This document shows positions 1-8,976 of a stretch of DNA of 64,000 nucleotides, piece after piece. Both the position numbers and the translations under genes were made by a program. Position 1 is the stretch's first letter, and each line of letters starts with the position of its first letter. Below the pieces are notes generated by a model. The model worked only from the letters and a program-made list of their open reading frames with translations. It made no database searches and was not told the origin of the DNA. This DNA is from Sulfurimonas aquatica (GTDB lineage: Bacteria > Campylobacterota > Campylobacteria > Campylobacterales > Sulfurimonadaceae). The stretch is taken from NCBI RefSeq assembly GCF_017357825.1, contig NZ_CP046072.1:1364001-1428000 (forward strand). The letters are read 5' to 3'.

Positions 1-2
1 CG

Positions 3-605
3 ATATTTGTTAAGAATACAGGAACTAAAGAGAAAATACTAAAAGCATCAACTGCCCTCTTCTCTGAGCTGGGATATAAGGGCGCAAGTGTAAGAAAAAT
101 AGCAGCTCAAGTTGGGATAAGAGAGAGTGCTTTGTATAATCATTTTAAGAATAAAGAGGAAATATTTTTAGAGGTAGCAAAGGGTATTTTTTCATCACCC
201 TTCTCTATTGATAGCTCTCAAATTAAAGAATTAGCTGAGCGTGGAAAACCATTTATACAGAAATTTACTATGCAGTACAAGATGCTTACCTTTGACAAAA
301 ATAACGAAAAAATGTTTAGGTTGCTCATGATTGAGCTTTTACAGAATAAAGAGCTTAGAGAGCAGTTTATGAGCGAGTTTCATGAGAAAAATATTAAGGT
401 ACTTTCTGAGGGCTTCTTTATCATGATGCAGAACTCTCTCATACGCTCACACGACCCGATGATGCTCTCTTATGAATTCCTATCCACCCTATTCTATATG
501 AGACTTCAGGTTACTCTGCTGCGTTTTGATTCACTTTCTGCTGATTCTTTATCAACACAATTTGAAAAGCATGTAGATTTCTTTTGGGAAAGTATTAAGA
601 TGTAA
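3..605 (+). CDS. TetR/AcrR-family transcriptional regulator (5' end outside window)
   Basis: The reading frame is open from the left edge, so the start codon lies upstream of the window. The visible first 55 residues form a TetR-type DNA-binding domain: helix 1 around KEKILKASTALFSELGYKG, then ASVRKIAAQVGI and the recognition helix ending in ESALYNHFKNKEE, which is the family signature. The remaining 145 or so residues are the helical ligand and dimer domain, which in this family diverges with the effector, so the effector cannot be named. A TTG at 132 could be mistaken for a start but lies inside the helix-turn-helix and would destroy it. The gene converges on the HMA gene at 691-939, so its targets are more likely upstream, outside the window. 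Family call firm, function unknown. Confidence 0.9.
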   Translation: MFVKNTGTKEKILKASTALFSELGYKGASVRKIAAQVGIRESALYNHFKNKEEIFLEVAKGIFSSPFSIDSSQIKELAERGKPFIQKFTMQYKMLTFDKNNEKMFRLLMIELLQNKELREQFMSEFHEKNIKVLSEGFFIMMQNSLIRSHDPMMLSYEFLSTLFYMRLQVTLLRFDSLSADSLSTQFEKHVDFFWESIKM

Positions 606-608
606 ACA

Positions 609-632
609 GTATCATATTATATAATATGATAC
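609..632. repeat. 24-bp perfect palindrome downstream of the TetR gene
   Basis: The two 12-base halves (GTATCATATTAT and its reverse complement) are exact complements with no spacer. It begins four bases after the TetR stop codon. No T-run follows on the plus strand, so it is a poor intrinsic terminator by itself. It could be an mRNA 3'-end structure or a symmetric protein-binding site. Confidence 0.6.
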
Positions 633-640
633 CTAAGTAT

Positions 641-672
641 AAAAAAAGACAACCCATTAAGGATTGCCTTTA
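641..672 (-). terminator. Intrinsic terminator of the sucCD-HMA transcript
   Basis: On the minus strand GGCAATCC, a five-base loop and GGGTTGTC form an eight-pair stem with two G-U pairs, followed at once by seven T residues. It lies about 20 bases past the stop codon of the HMA gene, which is the expected place for the end of this operon. Confidence 0.8.
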
Positions 673-690
673 AAAATTTATAATTAATTT

Positions 691-939
691 TTATGCGTAA
701 TTAATCTTTGACATATCGGGCTCTATCACTTCATCTTCTATTAGAGGATATCCATGATCTCTCAAAACTTTTTTAAAAAGCTCTAATCTCTCATCGTTTT
801 CTATCTCAGCACTTACAGTATGAGGAGTACTGAGAATATTTACTTTAACAGAAGTGAACCCTGCATTACCAAGTCCCGTTCTTATTGTGGATGCACAGGC
901 GCCACAACTAAGATTGTGTACTTCTAAAGTTTGTATCAT
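691..939 (-). CDS. Small heavy-metal-associated (HMA) domain protein, CopZ/CopP-like
   Basis: This 82-residue protein is little more than one ferredoxin-like HMA domain. The metal-binding loop is SCGACAS near residues 12-18, giving the CxxC pair that binds Cu(I) or a similar soft metal in CopZ and CopP chaperones. The rest follows the beta-alpha-beta pattern, ending in an acidic tail. The start ATG overlaps the sucD stop by one base (TAATG), so it is translationally coupled to sucD and is the last gene of the carbon operon before the terminator at 641-672. No metal P-type ATPase lies nearby. A paralogue with the same CxxC loop and a shared GYP...DED stretch sits at 37219-37500. What it does beside succinyl-CoA synthetase is unknown; a metal chaperone or sensor role is inference. 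Confidence 0.85.
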   Translation of the reverse strand: MIQTLEVHNLSCGACASTIRTGLGNAGFTSVKVNILSTPHTVSAEIENDERLELFKKVLRDHGYPLIEDEVIEPDMSKINYA

Positions 940-1814
940 TACTTTTTAGCCATTGCCTTAGTAACGGCTTTTCCAATTTCAGCTGGAGAAACAACAACAG
1001 TAACACCTGCTGCTTCAAGGGCTGCCATTTTTTCAGCTGCAGTTCCAGCAGAACCAGATACGATAGCACCAGCATGACCCATAGTTTTACCTTTAGGTGC
1101 AGTTTGACCTGCGATAAATGCAACAACTGGTTTAGTGATTTGCTCTTTAATTAGTTTAGCAGCTTGAATCTCAAGATCTCCACCAATTTCACCGATCATA
1201 ACGATACATTCAGTCTCTGGATCAGCCTCAAACATTGGTAAAAGCTGGTTGTATGAAAGACCAATAATTGGGTCCCCACCAATACCAACAGCAGTCGTAA
1301 TACCATAACCAGCTTTAACAACTTGATTAGTACCTTCATAAGTTAATGTACCACTCTTAGAGATAAGACCAACATTACCTTTTTTGAAGATCATACCTGG
1401 CATGATTCCAATCTTACACTCTTCAGCAGTGATAATACCAGGACAGTTTGGCCCAAGTGTTTTCATGCCATGCTTAGTAGCATGAGCTTTAGCAGCTTGC
1501 ATATCTTTAACCGGTGCACCCTCTGTAATAATTACAGCAAGTTCAATCCCAGCTTCAGCAGCTTCCATTACAGCATCACCAACAAATGCAGGTGGAACGA
1601 AAATCATAGAAACAGTAGCACCTGTTCCTTTTACAGCATCTGCAACAGTATTAAATACTGGTTGACCTAAATGCTCTTGACCACCCTTGTTTGGTGTAAC
1701 ACCACCAACAATCTTAGTTCCATATGCTAAACACTGTTCAGCATGGAAAGTACCCTCTTTACCTGTAAAACCTTGAACAATTACTTTTGTATCTTTATTT
1801 ATTAAAATTGACAT
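939..1814 (-). CDS. sucD: Succinyl-CoA synthetase, alpha subunit
   Basis: The 291-residue product has the usual length of SucD. The N-terminal CoA-binding Rossmann fold is seen in [17 protein letters not shown] and [15 protein letters not shown], and the phosphohistidine segment [17 protein letters not shown] lies near the C terminus, with the active-site His in GHAGA. With SucC it interconverts succinyl-CoA and succinate plus nucleoside triphosphate. In a reductive TCA organism it would run towards succinyl-CoA. A strong AAAGGAGAG ribosome binding site precedes the ATG, and only five bases separate it from the sucC stop. It is coupled to the HMA gene downstream. Assignment is secure from sequence and from pairing with sucC. 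Confidence 0.97.
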   Translation of the reverse strand: MSILINKDTKVIVQGFTGKEGTFHAEQCLAYGTKIVGGVTPNKGGQEHLGQPVFNTVADAVKGTGATVSMIFVPPAFVGDAVMEAAEAGIELAVIITEGAPVKDMQAAKAHATKHGMKTLGPNCPGIITAEECKIGIMPGMIFKKGNVGLISKSGTLTYEGTNQVVKAGYGITTAVGIGGDPIIGLSYNQLLPMFEADPETECIVMIGEIGGDLEIQAAKLIKEQITKPVVAFIAGQTAPKGKTMGHAGAIVSGSAGTAAEKMAALEAAGVTVVVSPAEIGKAVTKAMAKK

Positions 1815-1819
1815 CTATA

Positions 1820-2992
1820 TTACTCTCCTTTCGCTGCAGCAACTGCTTTTGCAGCACCGTCACCTAAGTCATCACCAACAATCAAGTTTGGAATATTTGC
1901 ATTTTTTAGAATTTCTGATGCTTCAGGAGCATTTGTACCATCAAGACGAACAATAACTGGAACATTTACATCAGTTATCTTTGTAGCTTCGATAATACCA
2001 TTCGCAATACGATCACAACGAACAATACCACCAAAAATATTTACGAAAATTGCTTTAACATTTGGGTTTTTAAGAATGATCTCAAAACCTTTTGCAACAG
2101 TCTCAGCGTTTGCACTACCACCAACATCAAGAAAGTTGGCTGGAGTTCCACCCATATGGTTAATTGTATCCATAGTACCCATCGCAAGACCAGCACCATT
2201 TACCATACAACCTATTTCACCATCAAGAGCAACATAAGAAAGACCATATTTAGCAGCTTCTACTTCATCAGCGTCTTCTTCACTTAAATCTCTCATTCTA
2301 GCTATATCAGGATTACGTTTAAGAGCAGAGTTATCAAATCCCATTTTTCCATCAAGTGCTAAAAAGTCGCCTGAACCAGTTCTTACAAGAGGATTGATCT
2401 CAATCATCTCTGCATCATTTTCCATATATAACTTGAAAAGCTTTTGTGCAAAATCTATAATATTTTTTTGTTCATTTTTATCTGTAATACCTAAACCAAA
2501 AGCAAGTTCTCTACCGTGAAATCCTTGAAAACCAATAGCAGGATCTACAGGAACAGTAATGATTTTTTCTGGAGTATTTTCAGCAACATCTTCAATATTC
2601 ATTCCACCTTCAGTAGATGCCATAATTAAAGGCATTTCTAGTTTTCTGTCTAAAACAACAGAAAGGTAAAACTCATCTTTGATATCTGCACCATCTTCTA
2701 TATAAAGTTTTTGAACTAACTTACCTTCAGGACCTGTCTGGTGAGTCACTAATGTCATTCCAAGAATCTCATTAGATAGTGCCTCTACTTCTTCAAGAGA
2801 TTTAGCTAGCTTAACACCACCACCTAAACCACGACCACCTGCATGTATTTGAGCCTTAACTACCCATACTGGACCACCAAGTACTTCAGCCGCATCAACA
2901 GCAGCTTTAACACTTTCAGCCATAATTCCTTTTGGTGTTGGCACACCATATTTAGCAAAAATTTGTTTTGCTTGATATTCATGTATATTCAT
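1820..2992 (-). CDS. sucC: Succinyl-CoA synthetase, beta subunit (ADP-forming type)
   Basis: At 390 residues it matches SucC. The start MNIHEYQAKQIFAKYGVPTP is the canonical N terminus of the ATP-grasp domain, with the nucleotide-binding lysine segment VKAQIHAGGRGLGGGVK following. The C-terminal half carries the GGSANAETVAKGF and NIFGGIVRCDRIANGI stretches of the phosphohistidine-docking domain. AAGGAG lies six bases before the ATG. It is co-directional with fumC, 90 bases upstream, with a hairpin at 3049-3073 between them and no clear terminator, so fumC and sucC could share a transcript. Confidence 0.97.
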   Translation of the reverse strand: MNIHEYQAKQIFAKYGVPTPKGIMAESVKAAVDAAEVLGGPVWVVKAQIHAGGRGLGGGVKLAKSLEEVEALSNEILGMTLVTHQTGPEGKLVQKLYIEDGADIKDEFYLSVVLDRKLEMPLIMASTEGGMNIEDVAENTPEKIITVPVDPAIGFQGFHGRELAFGLGITDKNEQKNIIDFAQKLFKLYMENDAEMIEINPLVRTGSGDFLALDGKMGFDNSALKRNPDIARMRDLSEEDADEVEAAKYGLSYVALDGEIGCMVNGAGLAMGTMDTINHMGGTPANFLDVGGSANAETVAKGFEIILKNPNVKAIFVNIFGGIVRCDRIANGIIEATKITDVNVPVIVRLDGTNAPEASEILKNANIPNLIVGDDLGDGAAKAVAAAKGE

Positions 2993-3048
2993 TTATTCTC
3001 CTTGATTTAAAATGTATTTATTGTGCTTCATTGACTCTTAAGCCTTTA

Positions 3049-3073
3049 CAGAAAATGATTTAGTCATTTTCTG
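3049..3073 (-). other. Intercistronic hairpin between fumC and sucC
   Basis: CAGAAAATGA and TCATTTTCTG form an exact ten-base inverted repeat with a five-base loop, ten bases after the fumC stop. No T-run follows on the minus strand, so an mRNA-processing or 3'-protecting structure fits better than an intrinsic terminator. Confidence 0.55.
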
Positions 3074-3082
3074 CACTAGCCT

Positions 3083-4474
3083 TTAGGCCTTGGGTGCAAT
3101 CATATCTTCTGGTACTACATACTTGTCAAACTCTTCAGCCGTTAAAAGACCAAGCTCAATAGCTGTCTCTTTTAAAGTTGAGTTATTAGCATGTGCAGTT
3201 TTAGCTATTTTAGCTGCGTTGTCATAACCTACATATGGGTTAAGAGCAGTTACTAACATAAGTGAATCATGTAAAAAATGATCTATCTTATCTGCAACAG
3301 GCTCAATACCAACTGCACAGTGGTCATTAAATGATGTGATTGAATCAGCTAATAAACGCACAGATTGTAGGTAGTTTAGAGCGATAACCGGCTTAAACAC
3401 ATTAAGCTCAAAATTACCTTGAGACGCGCCCATAGATATAGAAACATCATTACCAAACACTTGACACGTAACCATAGTTACAGCCTCAGCTTGAGTAGGA
3501 TTAACTTTACCTGGCATAATAGAAGAACCTGGCTCATTCGCAGGAATTTCCAACTCACCAAGACCACATCGAGGCCCAGATGCTAACCATCTAACGTCAT
3601 TTGCTATCTTCATCATGTCAGCTGCAAGAGCTTTTAGAGCACCATGAGAATAAACTAAAGCATCATGTGAAGTTAAAGAGTGAAACTTGTTAGGTGCAGT
3701 GATAAAATCATGACCTGTTAGCTCTGAAAGCTTTTTAGCAACTCTCTCACCAAGTTCTGGGTGAGCATTAAGACCTGTTCCAACAGCTGTACCACCTAGA
3801 GCAAGTTCACGAACTGGCTCTAGAGAGTCTTTTGCCATTTTTTCACACTTGTTAAGCATTTCTACCCAACCACTAATCTCCTGACCTAAAGTCAATGGAG
3901 TAGCATCTTGAAGGTGTGTACGACCTATTTTTACAACAGATTCAAATTTAGCAGATTTATCAGCTAAAGTTGCTTTTAATTTTGCAATAGCCGGTAGAAG
4001 ACGAGTCTCTACGGAAATAACAGCTGCAACATGAAGTGCAGTTGGATAAGTGTCATTTGAAGATTGAGATTTATTAACGTCATCATTTGGATGAACTAGC
4101 TTCTCAGTTCTAAAATCTCCACCAAGAATCTCAGTAGCTCGATTTGCAAGAACTTCATTATTGTTCATATTTGATTGCGTACCTGAGCCTGTTTGCCATA
4201 CAACTAATGGGTAATTTCCATCAAGTTTACCTGCAAGCATATCATCAGCTGCTGCAGCAATAGCATCAGCTTTTTTAGCATCAAGTTTACCAAGGTCTTT
4301 GTTTACAAGTGCAACTGCTTTTTTAAGATATGAAAATCCCCTTGTGATTTCATATGGCATTGTCTCTTCGCCAATAGCAAAGTTTTGTATAGATCTTTGA
4401 GTTTGAGCAGCCCAGTATGCATCTACTGGAACTTCCATATCACCCATTGTGTCTTTTTCAATTCTTGTACTCAT
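3083..4474 (-). CDS. fumC: Fumarate hydratase, class II
   Basis: The product is about 463 residues, the usual FumC length, and shows the superfamily signature [11 protein letters not shown] with the mobile catalytic serine loop, plus the [13 protein letters not shown] and [16 protein letters not shown] segments. It interconverts malate and fumarate without an iron-sulfur cluster. An ATG at 4492 is possible but would overlap mdh by 14 bases. The ATG at 4472-4474 (protein [11 protein letters not shown]) follows AAGGAGAG at ideal spacing and sits four bases after the mdh stop, so it is preferred. Many reductive-TCA Campylobacterota use class I fumarases, so FumC type is worth noting but not anomalous. 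Confidence 0.96.
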   Translation of the reverse strand: MSTRIEKDTMGDMEVPVDAYWAAQTQRSIQNFAIGEETMPYEITRGFSYLKKAVALVNKDLGKLDAKKADAIAAAADDMLAGKLDGNYPLVVWQTGSGTQSNMNNNEVLANRATEILGGDFRTEKLVHPNDDVNKSQSSNDTYPTALHVAAVISVETRLLPAIAKLKATLADKSAKFESVVKIGRTHLQDATPLTLGQEISGWVEMLNKCEKMAKDSLEPVRELALGGTAVGTGLNAHPELGERVAKKLSELTGHDFITAPNKFHSLTSHDALVYSHGALKALAADMMKIANDVRWLASGPRCGLGELEIPANEPGSSIMPGKVNPTQAEAVTMVTCQVFGNDVSISMGASQGNFELNVFKPVIALNYLQSVRLLADSITSFNDHCAVGIEPVADKIDHFLHDSLMLVTALNPYVGYDNAAKIAKTAHANNSTLKETAIELGLLTAEEFDKYVVPEDMIAPKA

Positions 4475-4478
4475 AAGA

Positions 4479-5435
4479 TTACTCTCCTTCAAAAAAATTA
4501 TTTGTATTTAATGTGTCAATAAGTTCCTGAACAGATGCACAAGAGTTTTTAAACATCTCTTTTTCTGTATCATTTAAAGTTACTTCAATGATTTTTTCTG
4601 CACCATTAGCACCTAGCATAACTGGAACACCTGAAACTACATCACTATAACCATACTCTCCATCCAGGCAAACTGCACATGGATGAATCTGTTTTGTGTC
4701 TTTGAGTATTGCATCTACCATGATAGCTGCAGATTTTGCTGGAGCATAGTAAGCTGAACCAGTTTTTAAATGACCAACAATTTCAGCACCACCATGACGA
4801 GTACGAGTAACAACCTCTTCTATTTGCTCATCACTTAATACATCTGTAAGTGGAACACCAGCTACAGTTGAGTAACGTGGAAGAGGTACCATGTCATCAC
4901 CATGGCCTCCCATTACAGATGCACGAATTTGTCCACCACCATAACCGAGTTTCTCTTGGATAAACGCAGCCATACGAGAGCTGTCAAGTATTCCAGCCAT
5001 TCCTATAACACGACTTCTATCAAAACCACTCTCTTTTAGTGCTACATAAGTCATTGCATCTAAAGGGTTTGATACCATGATAATGATTGCATTTGGAGAA
5101 TATTTTGCAACACCTTGAATAACTTCTTTTGTAATCTTTGCGTTTATCATAAGTAGGTCATCACGACTCATACCTGGAAGCCTTGGGCTACCTGCTGTAA
5201 TTACAACTACATCACAGTTAACTAAATCAGACATATCTTCAGCAACTTTTACAACCGTATGACTACGAACAGCAGATGCTGCTTGAGACATATCAAGTGC
5301 CTTTCCTCTTGCTACATCCATTTTATTATCGCGTAAAATTATTTCATGACATGCTCCAAGCATTGCCAGAGAATAAGCTACCGTTGCACCAACATTGCCG
5401 GCACCAACAATACCTACTCTTTTTCCTTGACTCAT
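4479..5435 (-). CDS. mdh: Malate dehydrogenase (LDH-like family)
   Basis: This 318-residue protein opens with the NAD-binding fold [15 protein letters not shown]. It has the substrate-binding arginines in [14 protein letters not shown] and the catalytic histidine in [12 protein letters not shown], which reads as malate rather than lactate dehydrogenase. It interconverts oxaloacetate and malate. AAGGAG stands five bases from the ATG. It is the first gene after the 297-base gap following icd and is coupled closely to fumC. A -10 candidate is at 5513-5518, so mdh-fumC-sucCD-HMA is probably one operon. Confidence 0.95.
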   Translation of the reverse strand: MSQGKRVGIVGAGNVGATVAYSLAMLGACHEIILRDNKMDVARGKALDMSQAASAVRSHTVVKVAEDMSDLVNCDVVVITAGSPRLPGMSRDDLLMINAKITKEVIQGVAKYSPNAIIIMVSNPLDAMTYVALKESGFDRSRVIGMAGILDSSRMAAFIQEKLGYGGGQIRASVMGGHGDDMVPLPRYSTVAGVPLTDVLSDEQIEEVVTRTRHGGAEIVGHLKTGSAYYAPAKSAAIMVDAILKDTKQIHPCAVCLDGEYGYSDVVSGVPVMLGANGAEKIIEVTLNDTEKEMFKNSCASVQELIDTLNTNNFFEGE

Positions 5436-5512
5436 ACATACTCCTTGATGTTAATTACTATGACATACATCAACAATATACTTAAAAAAGATGTGCTAAC
5501 ACATAAAACTTA

Positions 5513-5518
5513 AGTATA
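5513..5518 (-). promoter_or_regulatory. Candidate -10 element for the mdh operon
   Basis: On the minus strand TATACT lies in the context GCGGTTATACTTAAG, about 78 bases before the mdh ATG. This class of bacteria uses an AT-rich upstream region in place of a strong -35 box. The leader that follows contains a short ATGTG-TTAG-CACAT hairpin and a T-run. The remainder of 5519-5683 holds no open frame I can support. Confidence 0.4.
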
Positions 5519-5683
5519 ACCGCATGCCATATGAAAGATTTTCATCTTTTATATATGCCATATTACCATTATTTATATAAAAAATAAATATTATTTACAT
5601 AGGATATAAGGTATTGTTACCAACTTACTTGTCATTAATTTTTGCATTTAGAGTAGTAGATGGAAATATAGCAGTGATGGTAT

Positions 5684-5721
5684 ATATAAAAAATGAATAC
5701 TATACGCAGATAGCGTATAGT
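5684..5721 (-). terminator. Intrinsic terminator of icd
   Basis: ACTATACGC and GCGTATAGT form a perfect nine-base stem around a five-base loop, just past the icd stop. On the minus strand it is followed by ATTCATTTTTTATATATA, a T-rich tract. It separates icd from the mdh operon. Confidence 0.8.
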
Positions 5722-5732
5722 AATTTAACTAC

Positions 5733-7904
5733 TTATATAGCGTCGATAATAGCGTTTAAAGTAGCAGATGGACGCATTGCTTTTTCAGCTTTAGCATCAT
5801 CTGGACGGAAGTAACCACCGATATCTTGAGCTTTACCTTCAACAGCTAATAACTCTTCAATGATTTTTGCTTCATTTTCAGTAAGTGCTTTTGCTACAGG
5901 AGCAAACTTAGCTGCTAATTCTGCATCAGCACCTTCAGCAAGTGCTTTAGCCCAATACTGAGCTAAGAAAAAGTGAGAAGCTTTGTTGTCTGGTTGACCA
6001 ACTTTACGACCTGGCTCTTTATTGTTATCTAGATAACCTTCATTTGCAGCATCAAGACCTAAAGTTAAAGCAGTAAGTTTTGCATCACCATGTTTTTGAC
6101 CTAAGAAACGTAAAGACTCAGCAAGTGCTAAGAACTCACCAAGTGAATCCCAACGTAAGTGACCCTCTTTAACGAATTGCTCAACGTGTTTAGGAGCAGA
6201 TCCACCAGCACCAGTCTCATATAGACCACCACCAGCAATTAAAGGAACGATAGAAAGCATTTTTGCAGATGTTCCAAGCTCTAAAATTGGGTACATGTCA
6301 GTTAAGTGGTCACGTAAAACGTTACCAGTTACAGCGATAGTAACTTTACCTTCACGAACACGAGCATTAGTAAAACGAGTAGCGTTTGTTACATTCATAA
6401 ATTGAATATCTAGACCAGTAGTATCGTGATCTTTAAGATATGCATTAACTTTTTTGATAAGTTCAGCATCGTGGGCACGAGTTTCATCTAACCAGAATAC
6501 AGCAGGAACATTTTCTAGGCGAGTTCTCTCTACAGTTAAACGAACCCAGTCACGAATTGGAATATCTTTAGTACGAGCAAGTCTCCAGATATCACCAGCT
6601 TCACACTCAAAAGACATAAGAACACCAGCAGCACCAGTTACAGTAACTGTACCAGCTTCAGCAAGTTCGAATGTTGTTGGGTGAGAACCATACTCTTCAG
6701 CTTTTTGTGCCATAAGACCGATATTTTGCATTGTACCCATTGTTGCTACATCGTACTGACCATTTTTAACACAATCAGCTACCATTTCAGCATGGAACAT
6801 ACCATAAGTAGAATCAGGAATAACAGCAACAGTCTCTAGTGCAGCACCAGTTCTGTCCCACTGCTTACCACCTTCACGTACAACAACTGGCATAGAAGCA
6901 TCAATAATTACATCATTAGAAGCATTAAAGTTAGTTTGACCTTTATCAGAATCAACCATAGCAATTTTTGGAGAATCACCTTCAACTACTGCTAAGAAAG
7001 CCGCTTTAATTTCAGCTTCTTTCGCATGACCAGCGATTTTTTTCTCTAAATCTGACATACCTTGGTTAGGATTAACATTTAACTCTTTAAATGTATCAGC
7101 ATATTTAGCAAATACTTCTTCGAAGAAGATTTCAAAACCGTGACCAAACATAATTGGATCAGAGATTTTCATCATTGTAGCTTTAAGGTGTAAAGACCAG
7201 ATTAGGCCTTTTTCTCTAGCTTCAACTATTGTTTTCTTATAAAAAGCACGTAATGCAGAAACTGACATAAATGTACCATCAAGTACTTCAGAAGCAACAC
7301 CATCAATAGTAGTCAACTCTTTACCGTTAAGTGCGATAGTTACTTTTTGATCTTTATCTATTGTTACAGATTTCTCATTTGAAAAGAAATCTCCATTTCC
7401 ACCCATGTGCGCTACATATGCAGCTGAATTTTCAGCAAATGGACGTAGCTTGTGTGGATTATTTTGAGCAAACTTCTTAACAGCTACTGCAGCACGTCTG
7501 TCTGAGTTACCTTCACGAAGTACTGGATTAACAGCAGAACCTAAACAAGTAGCATACTTAGCCTGGATAGCTTCCTCTTCAGCATTCGCTGGATTTTCAG
7601 GATAATCAGGGATTTTATGACCTTGAGACTGAAGTTCAGCGATACAATCTTTAAGTTGACCAACAGATGCAGAAATATTTGGAAGTTTAATAATGTTTCC
7701 ATCTGGTTGTTGAACAACTTCACCTAATTTAGAAAGTTCATCTTCTGCAAGACCCATTGCTGCAAGAACACGACCTGAAAGTGAAATATCACTTGTAACT
7801 ACTTCAACGCCTGCTGCTTGAGTAAACGCGTTTACGATTGGTAATAGCGAGTAAGTCGCTAGAGCTGGTGCTTCGTCAATAACTGACCAAATGATTTTTG
7901 ACAT
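5733..7904 (-). CDS. icd: Isocitrate dehydrogenase (NADP), monomeric type
   Basis: The 723-residue length and the opening SKIIWSVIDEAPALATYSLLP mark the monomeric NADP-dependent enzyme (IDH-II), which is unrelated in length to the 420-residue dimeric Icd. Conserved internal stretches include YGMFHAEMVADC and FWLDETRAHDAELI, and GGGLYETGAGGSAPKHV near the C terminus. It interconverts isocitrate and 2-oxoglutarate, and in autotrophic Campylobacterota this form can act in the carboxylating direction. TAAGGACAAC precedes the ATG. Monocistronic by its own terminator. Codons for residues near the N terminus (7822-7835) contain a 14-base palindrome made of two overlapping TAAACGC motifs. Confidence 0.96.
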   Translation of the reverse strand: MSKIIWSVIDEAPALATYSLLPIVNAFTQAAGVEVVTSDISLSGRVLAAMGLAEDELSKLGEVVQQPDGNIIKLPNISASVGQLKDCIAELQSQGHKIPDYPENPANAEEEAIQAKYATCLGSAVNPVLREGNSDRRAAVAVKKFAQNNPHKLRPFAENSAAYVAHMGGNGDFFSNEKSVTIDKDQKVTIALNGKELTTIDGVASEVLDGTFMSVSALRAFYKKTIVEAREKGLIWSLHLKATMMKISDPIMFGHGFEIFFEEVFAKYADTFKELNVNPNQGMSDLEKKIAGHAKEAEIKAAFLAVVEGDSPKIAMVDSDKGQTNFNASNDVIIDASMPVVVREGGKQWDRTGAALETVAVIPDSTYGMFHAEMVADCVKNGQYDVATMGTMQNIGLMAQKAEEYGSHPTTFELAEAGTVTVTGAAGVLMSFECEAGDIWRLARTKDIPIRDWVRLTVERTRLENVPAVFWLDETRAHDAELIKKVNAYLKDHDTTGLDIQFMNVTNATRFTNARVREGKVTIAVTGNVLRDHLTDMYPILELGTSAKMLSIVPLIAGGGLYETGAGGSAPKHVEQFVKEGHLRWDSLGEFLALAESLRFLGQKHGDAKLTALTLGLDAANEGYLDNNKEPGRKVGQPDNKASHFFLAQYWAKALAEGADAELAAKFAPVAKALTENEAKIIEELLAVEGKAQDIGGYFRPDDAKAEKAMRPSATLNAIIDAI

Positions 7905-8025
7905 ATGTTGTCCTTAGGTTAATATTTTTTTTCATGGCAGACTTGCTACAATGAATTTACACTTGAATAATAACATCTAGATAGAAAATATCTACAAGAA
8001 GAGTTAAAATATCTTCTTATTTTTA

Positions 8026-8976
8026 TTATTTGTTTCGTTTCGTATCACTTATATTTTTAAGATGTGTAGAATAGTTACATGAGAATTCATGTGTATTGCT
8101 TTTTGATTTGACAAAATATAGATAATTACTCTTTGTGGGAAATATAGCAGCTCTAATAGCATCAAAGCTTACATTGCAAACTGGTATTTTCGGAATTCCT
8201 TTGTGTAAGTATGTATTATATTGGGATGTGTCTGTTTTGATTCTTTTAGCTGTTATCTTAACATGAGAATATTTGCCATAGTTAAGTGAACCATCCATCT
8301 GTAGCTTCATGCCTTTGTTTAATCTATTATGTATAACAGAGCTCACCAAAGGCATCTCTTCTATATTAGCAGACTCCTTTTGAATAATAGAAGCTAGAGC
8401 AACATAGTTAAACCATTTAACTTGATTGTATGTTCCGAATACTTTATTTGAAAACTCTTGCATTTTTTCATTTGATACTTTAAGTAACAATGTAATTAAC
8501 TCTACCTCTGTGATTCCGATTGGAACACGGTATGTGTCAGGGACCAAAGCACCCTCCTCTATCGGAGAGAGAGTTTTGAAAACTTCTTGTAATTTTTTTA
8601 CATTGAGATTTAATTTATCTGCAAGTTGATGCAAAAATACATATGTAGTCTCCCCTGGGATAAGTGTTACATTTTGTAGTGCAGCTTTAGCAGTTGTCAG
8701 TTTATATAAAAAGTCTGCTTTTGTGTTTATATTGTTTGTTAAATCTATCCAACCACTTTGTGGTAGTCCTATAGCTCTTAAAACAAATGTATCAAGTTTA
8801 TTAACATCATATTTATTTTCTTTCATTTGCGTTATAATATTATTTATAGAGCCTTTGTGTATATATAGTACTTTTGGGGTTTCAATTGGCTTATTTAGGT
8901 AATATATGAATGATAAAATAATAATTAGTGCTATTTCAAATACATATTCTATTATTAGTAATTTCTTTATTTTCAT
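8026..8976 (-). CDS. mltG: Endolytic transglycosylase MltG (YceG-like)
   Basis: The product has one N-terminal membrane segment (YVFEIALIIILSFIYYL) and then the YceG domain. The catalytic region ASIIQKESANIEEMPLVSSVIHNRL with its glutamate, followed by KLQMDGSLNYG, is the family signature. MltG cleaves nascent peptidoglycan strands at the inner membrane. The frame stays open to 9222, but the extra residues lie antisense to the neighbour and look non-coding. I prefer ATG 8974-8976 (MKIKKLLII); ATG 8992-8994 is the alternative. Either way the 5' end overlaps the opposite-strand gene starting at 8906 by 71 to 89 bases. About 317 residues, slightly shorter than E. coli MltG. Confidence 0.88.
   Translation of the reverse strand: MKIKKLLIIEYVFEIALIIILSFIYYLNKPIETPKVLYIHKGSINNIITQMKENKYDVNKLDTFVLRAIGLPQSGWIDLTNNINTKADFLYKLTTAKAALQNVTLIPGETTYVFLHQLADKLNLNVKKLQEVFKTLSPIEEGALVPDTYRVPIGITEVELITLLLKVSNEKMQEFSNKVFGTYNQVKWFNYVALASIIQKESANIEEMPLVSSVIHNRLNKGMKLQMDGSLNYGKYSHVKITAKRIKTDTSQYNTYLHKGIPKIPVCNVSFDAIRAAIFPTKSNYLYFVKSKSNTHEFSCNYSTHLKNISDTKRNK

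Noticed and set aside
132-605. A TTG start for the TetR gene at 132
   Set aside because: It would begin in the recognition helix; the frame is open to the left edge and supplies the normal helix-turn-helix.
908-1126. 72-residue frame antisense/out of phase within sucD
   Set aside because: It overlaps sucD completely on the same strand and has low-complexity Leu/Lys/Gln composition typical of a shadow frame.
5614-5814. 66-residue plus-strand frame across the icd 3' end and the terminator
   Set aside because: It reads through the icd terminator hairpin and antisense to icd codons, with no ribosome binding site.
7996-8018. AAGAAGA...TCTTCTT hairpin as the mltG terminator
   Set aside because: The loop is nine bases and the T-run lies on the plus-strand side, so it does not suit a minus-strand terminator.
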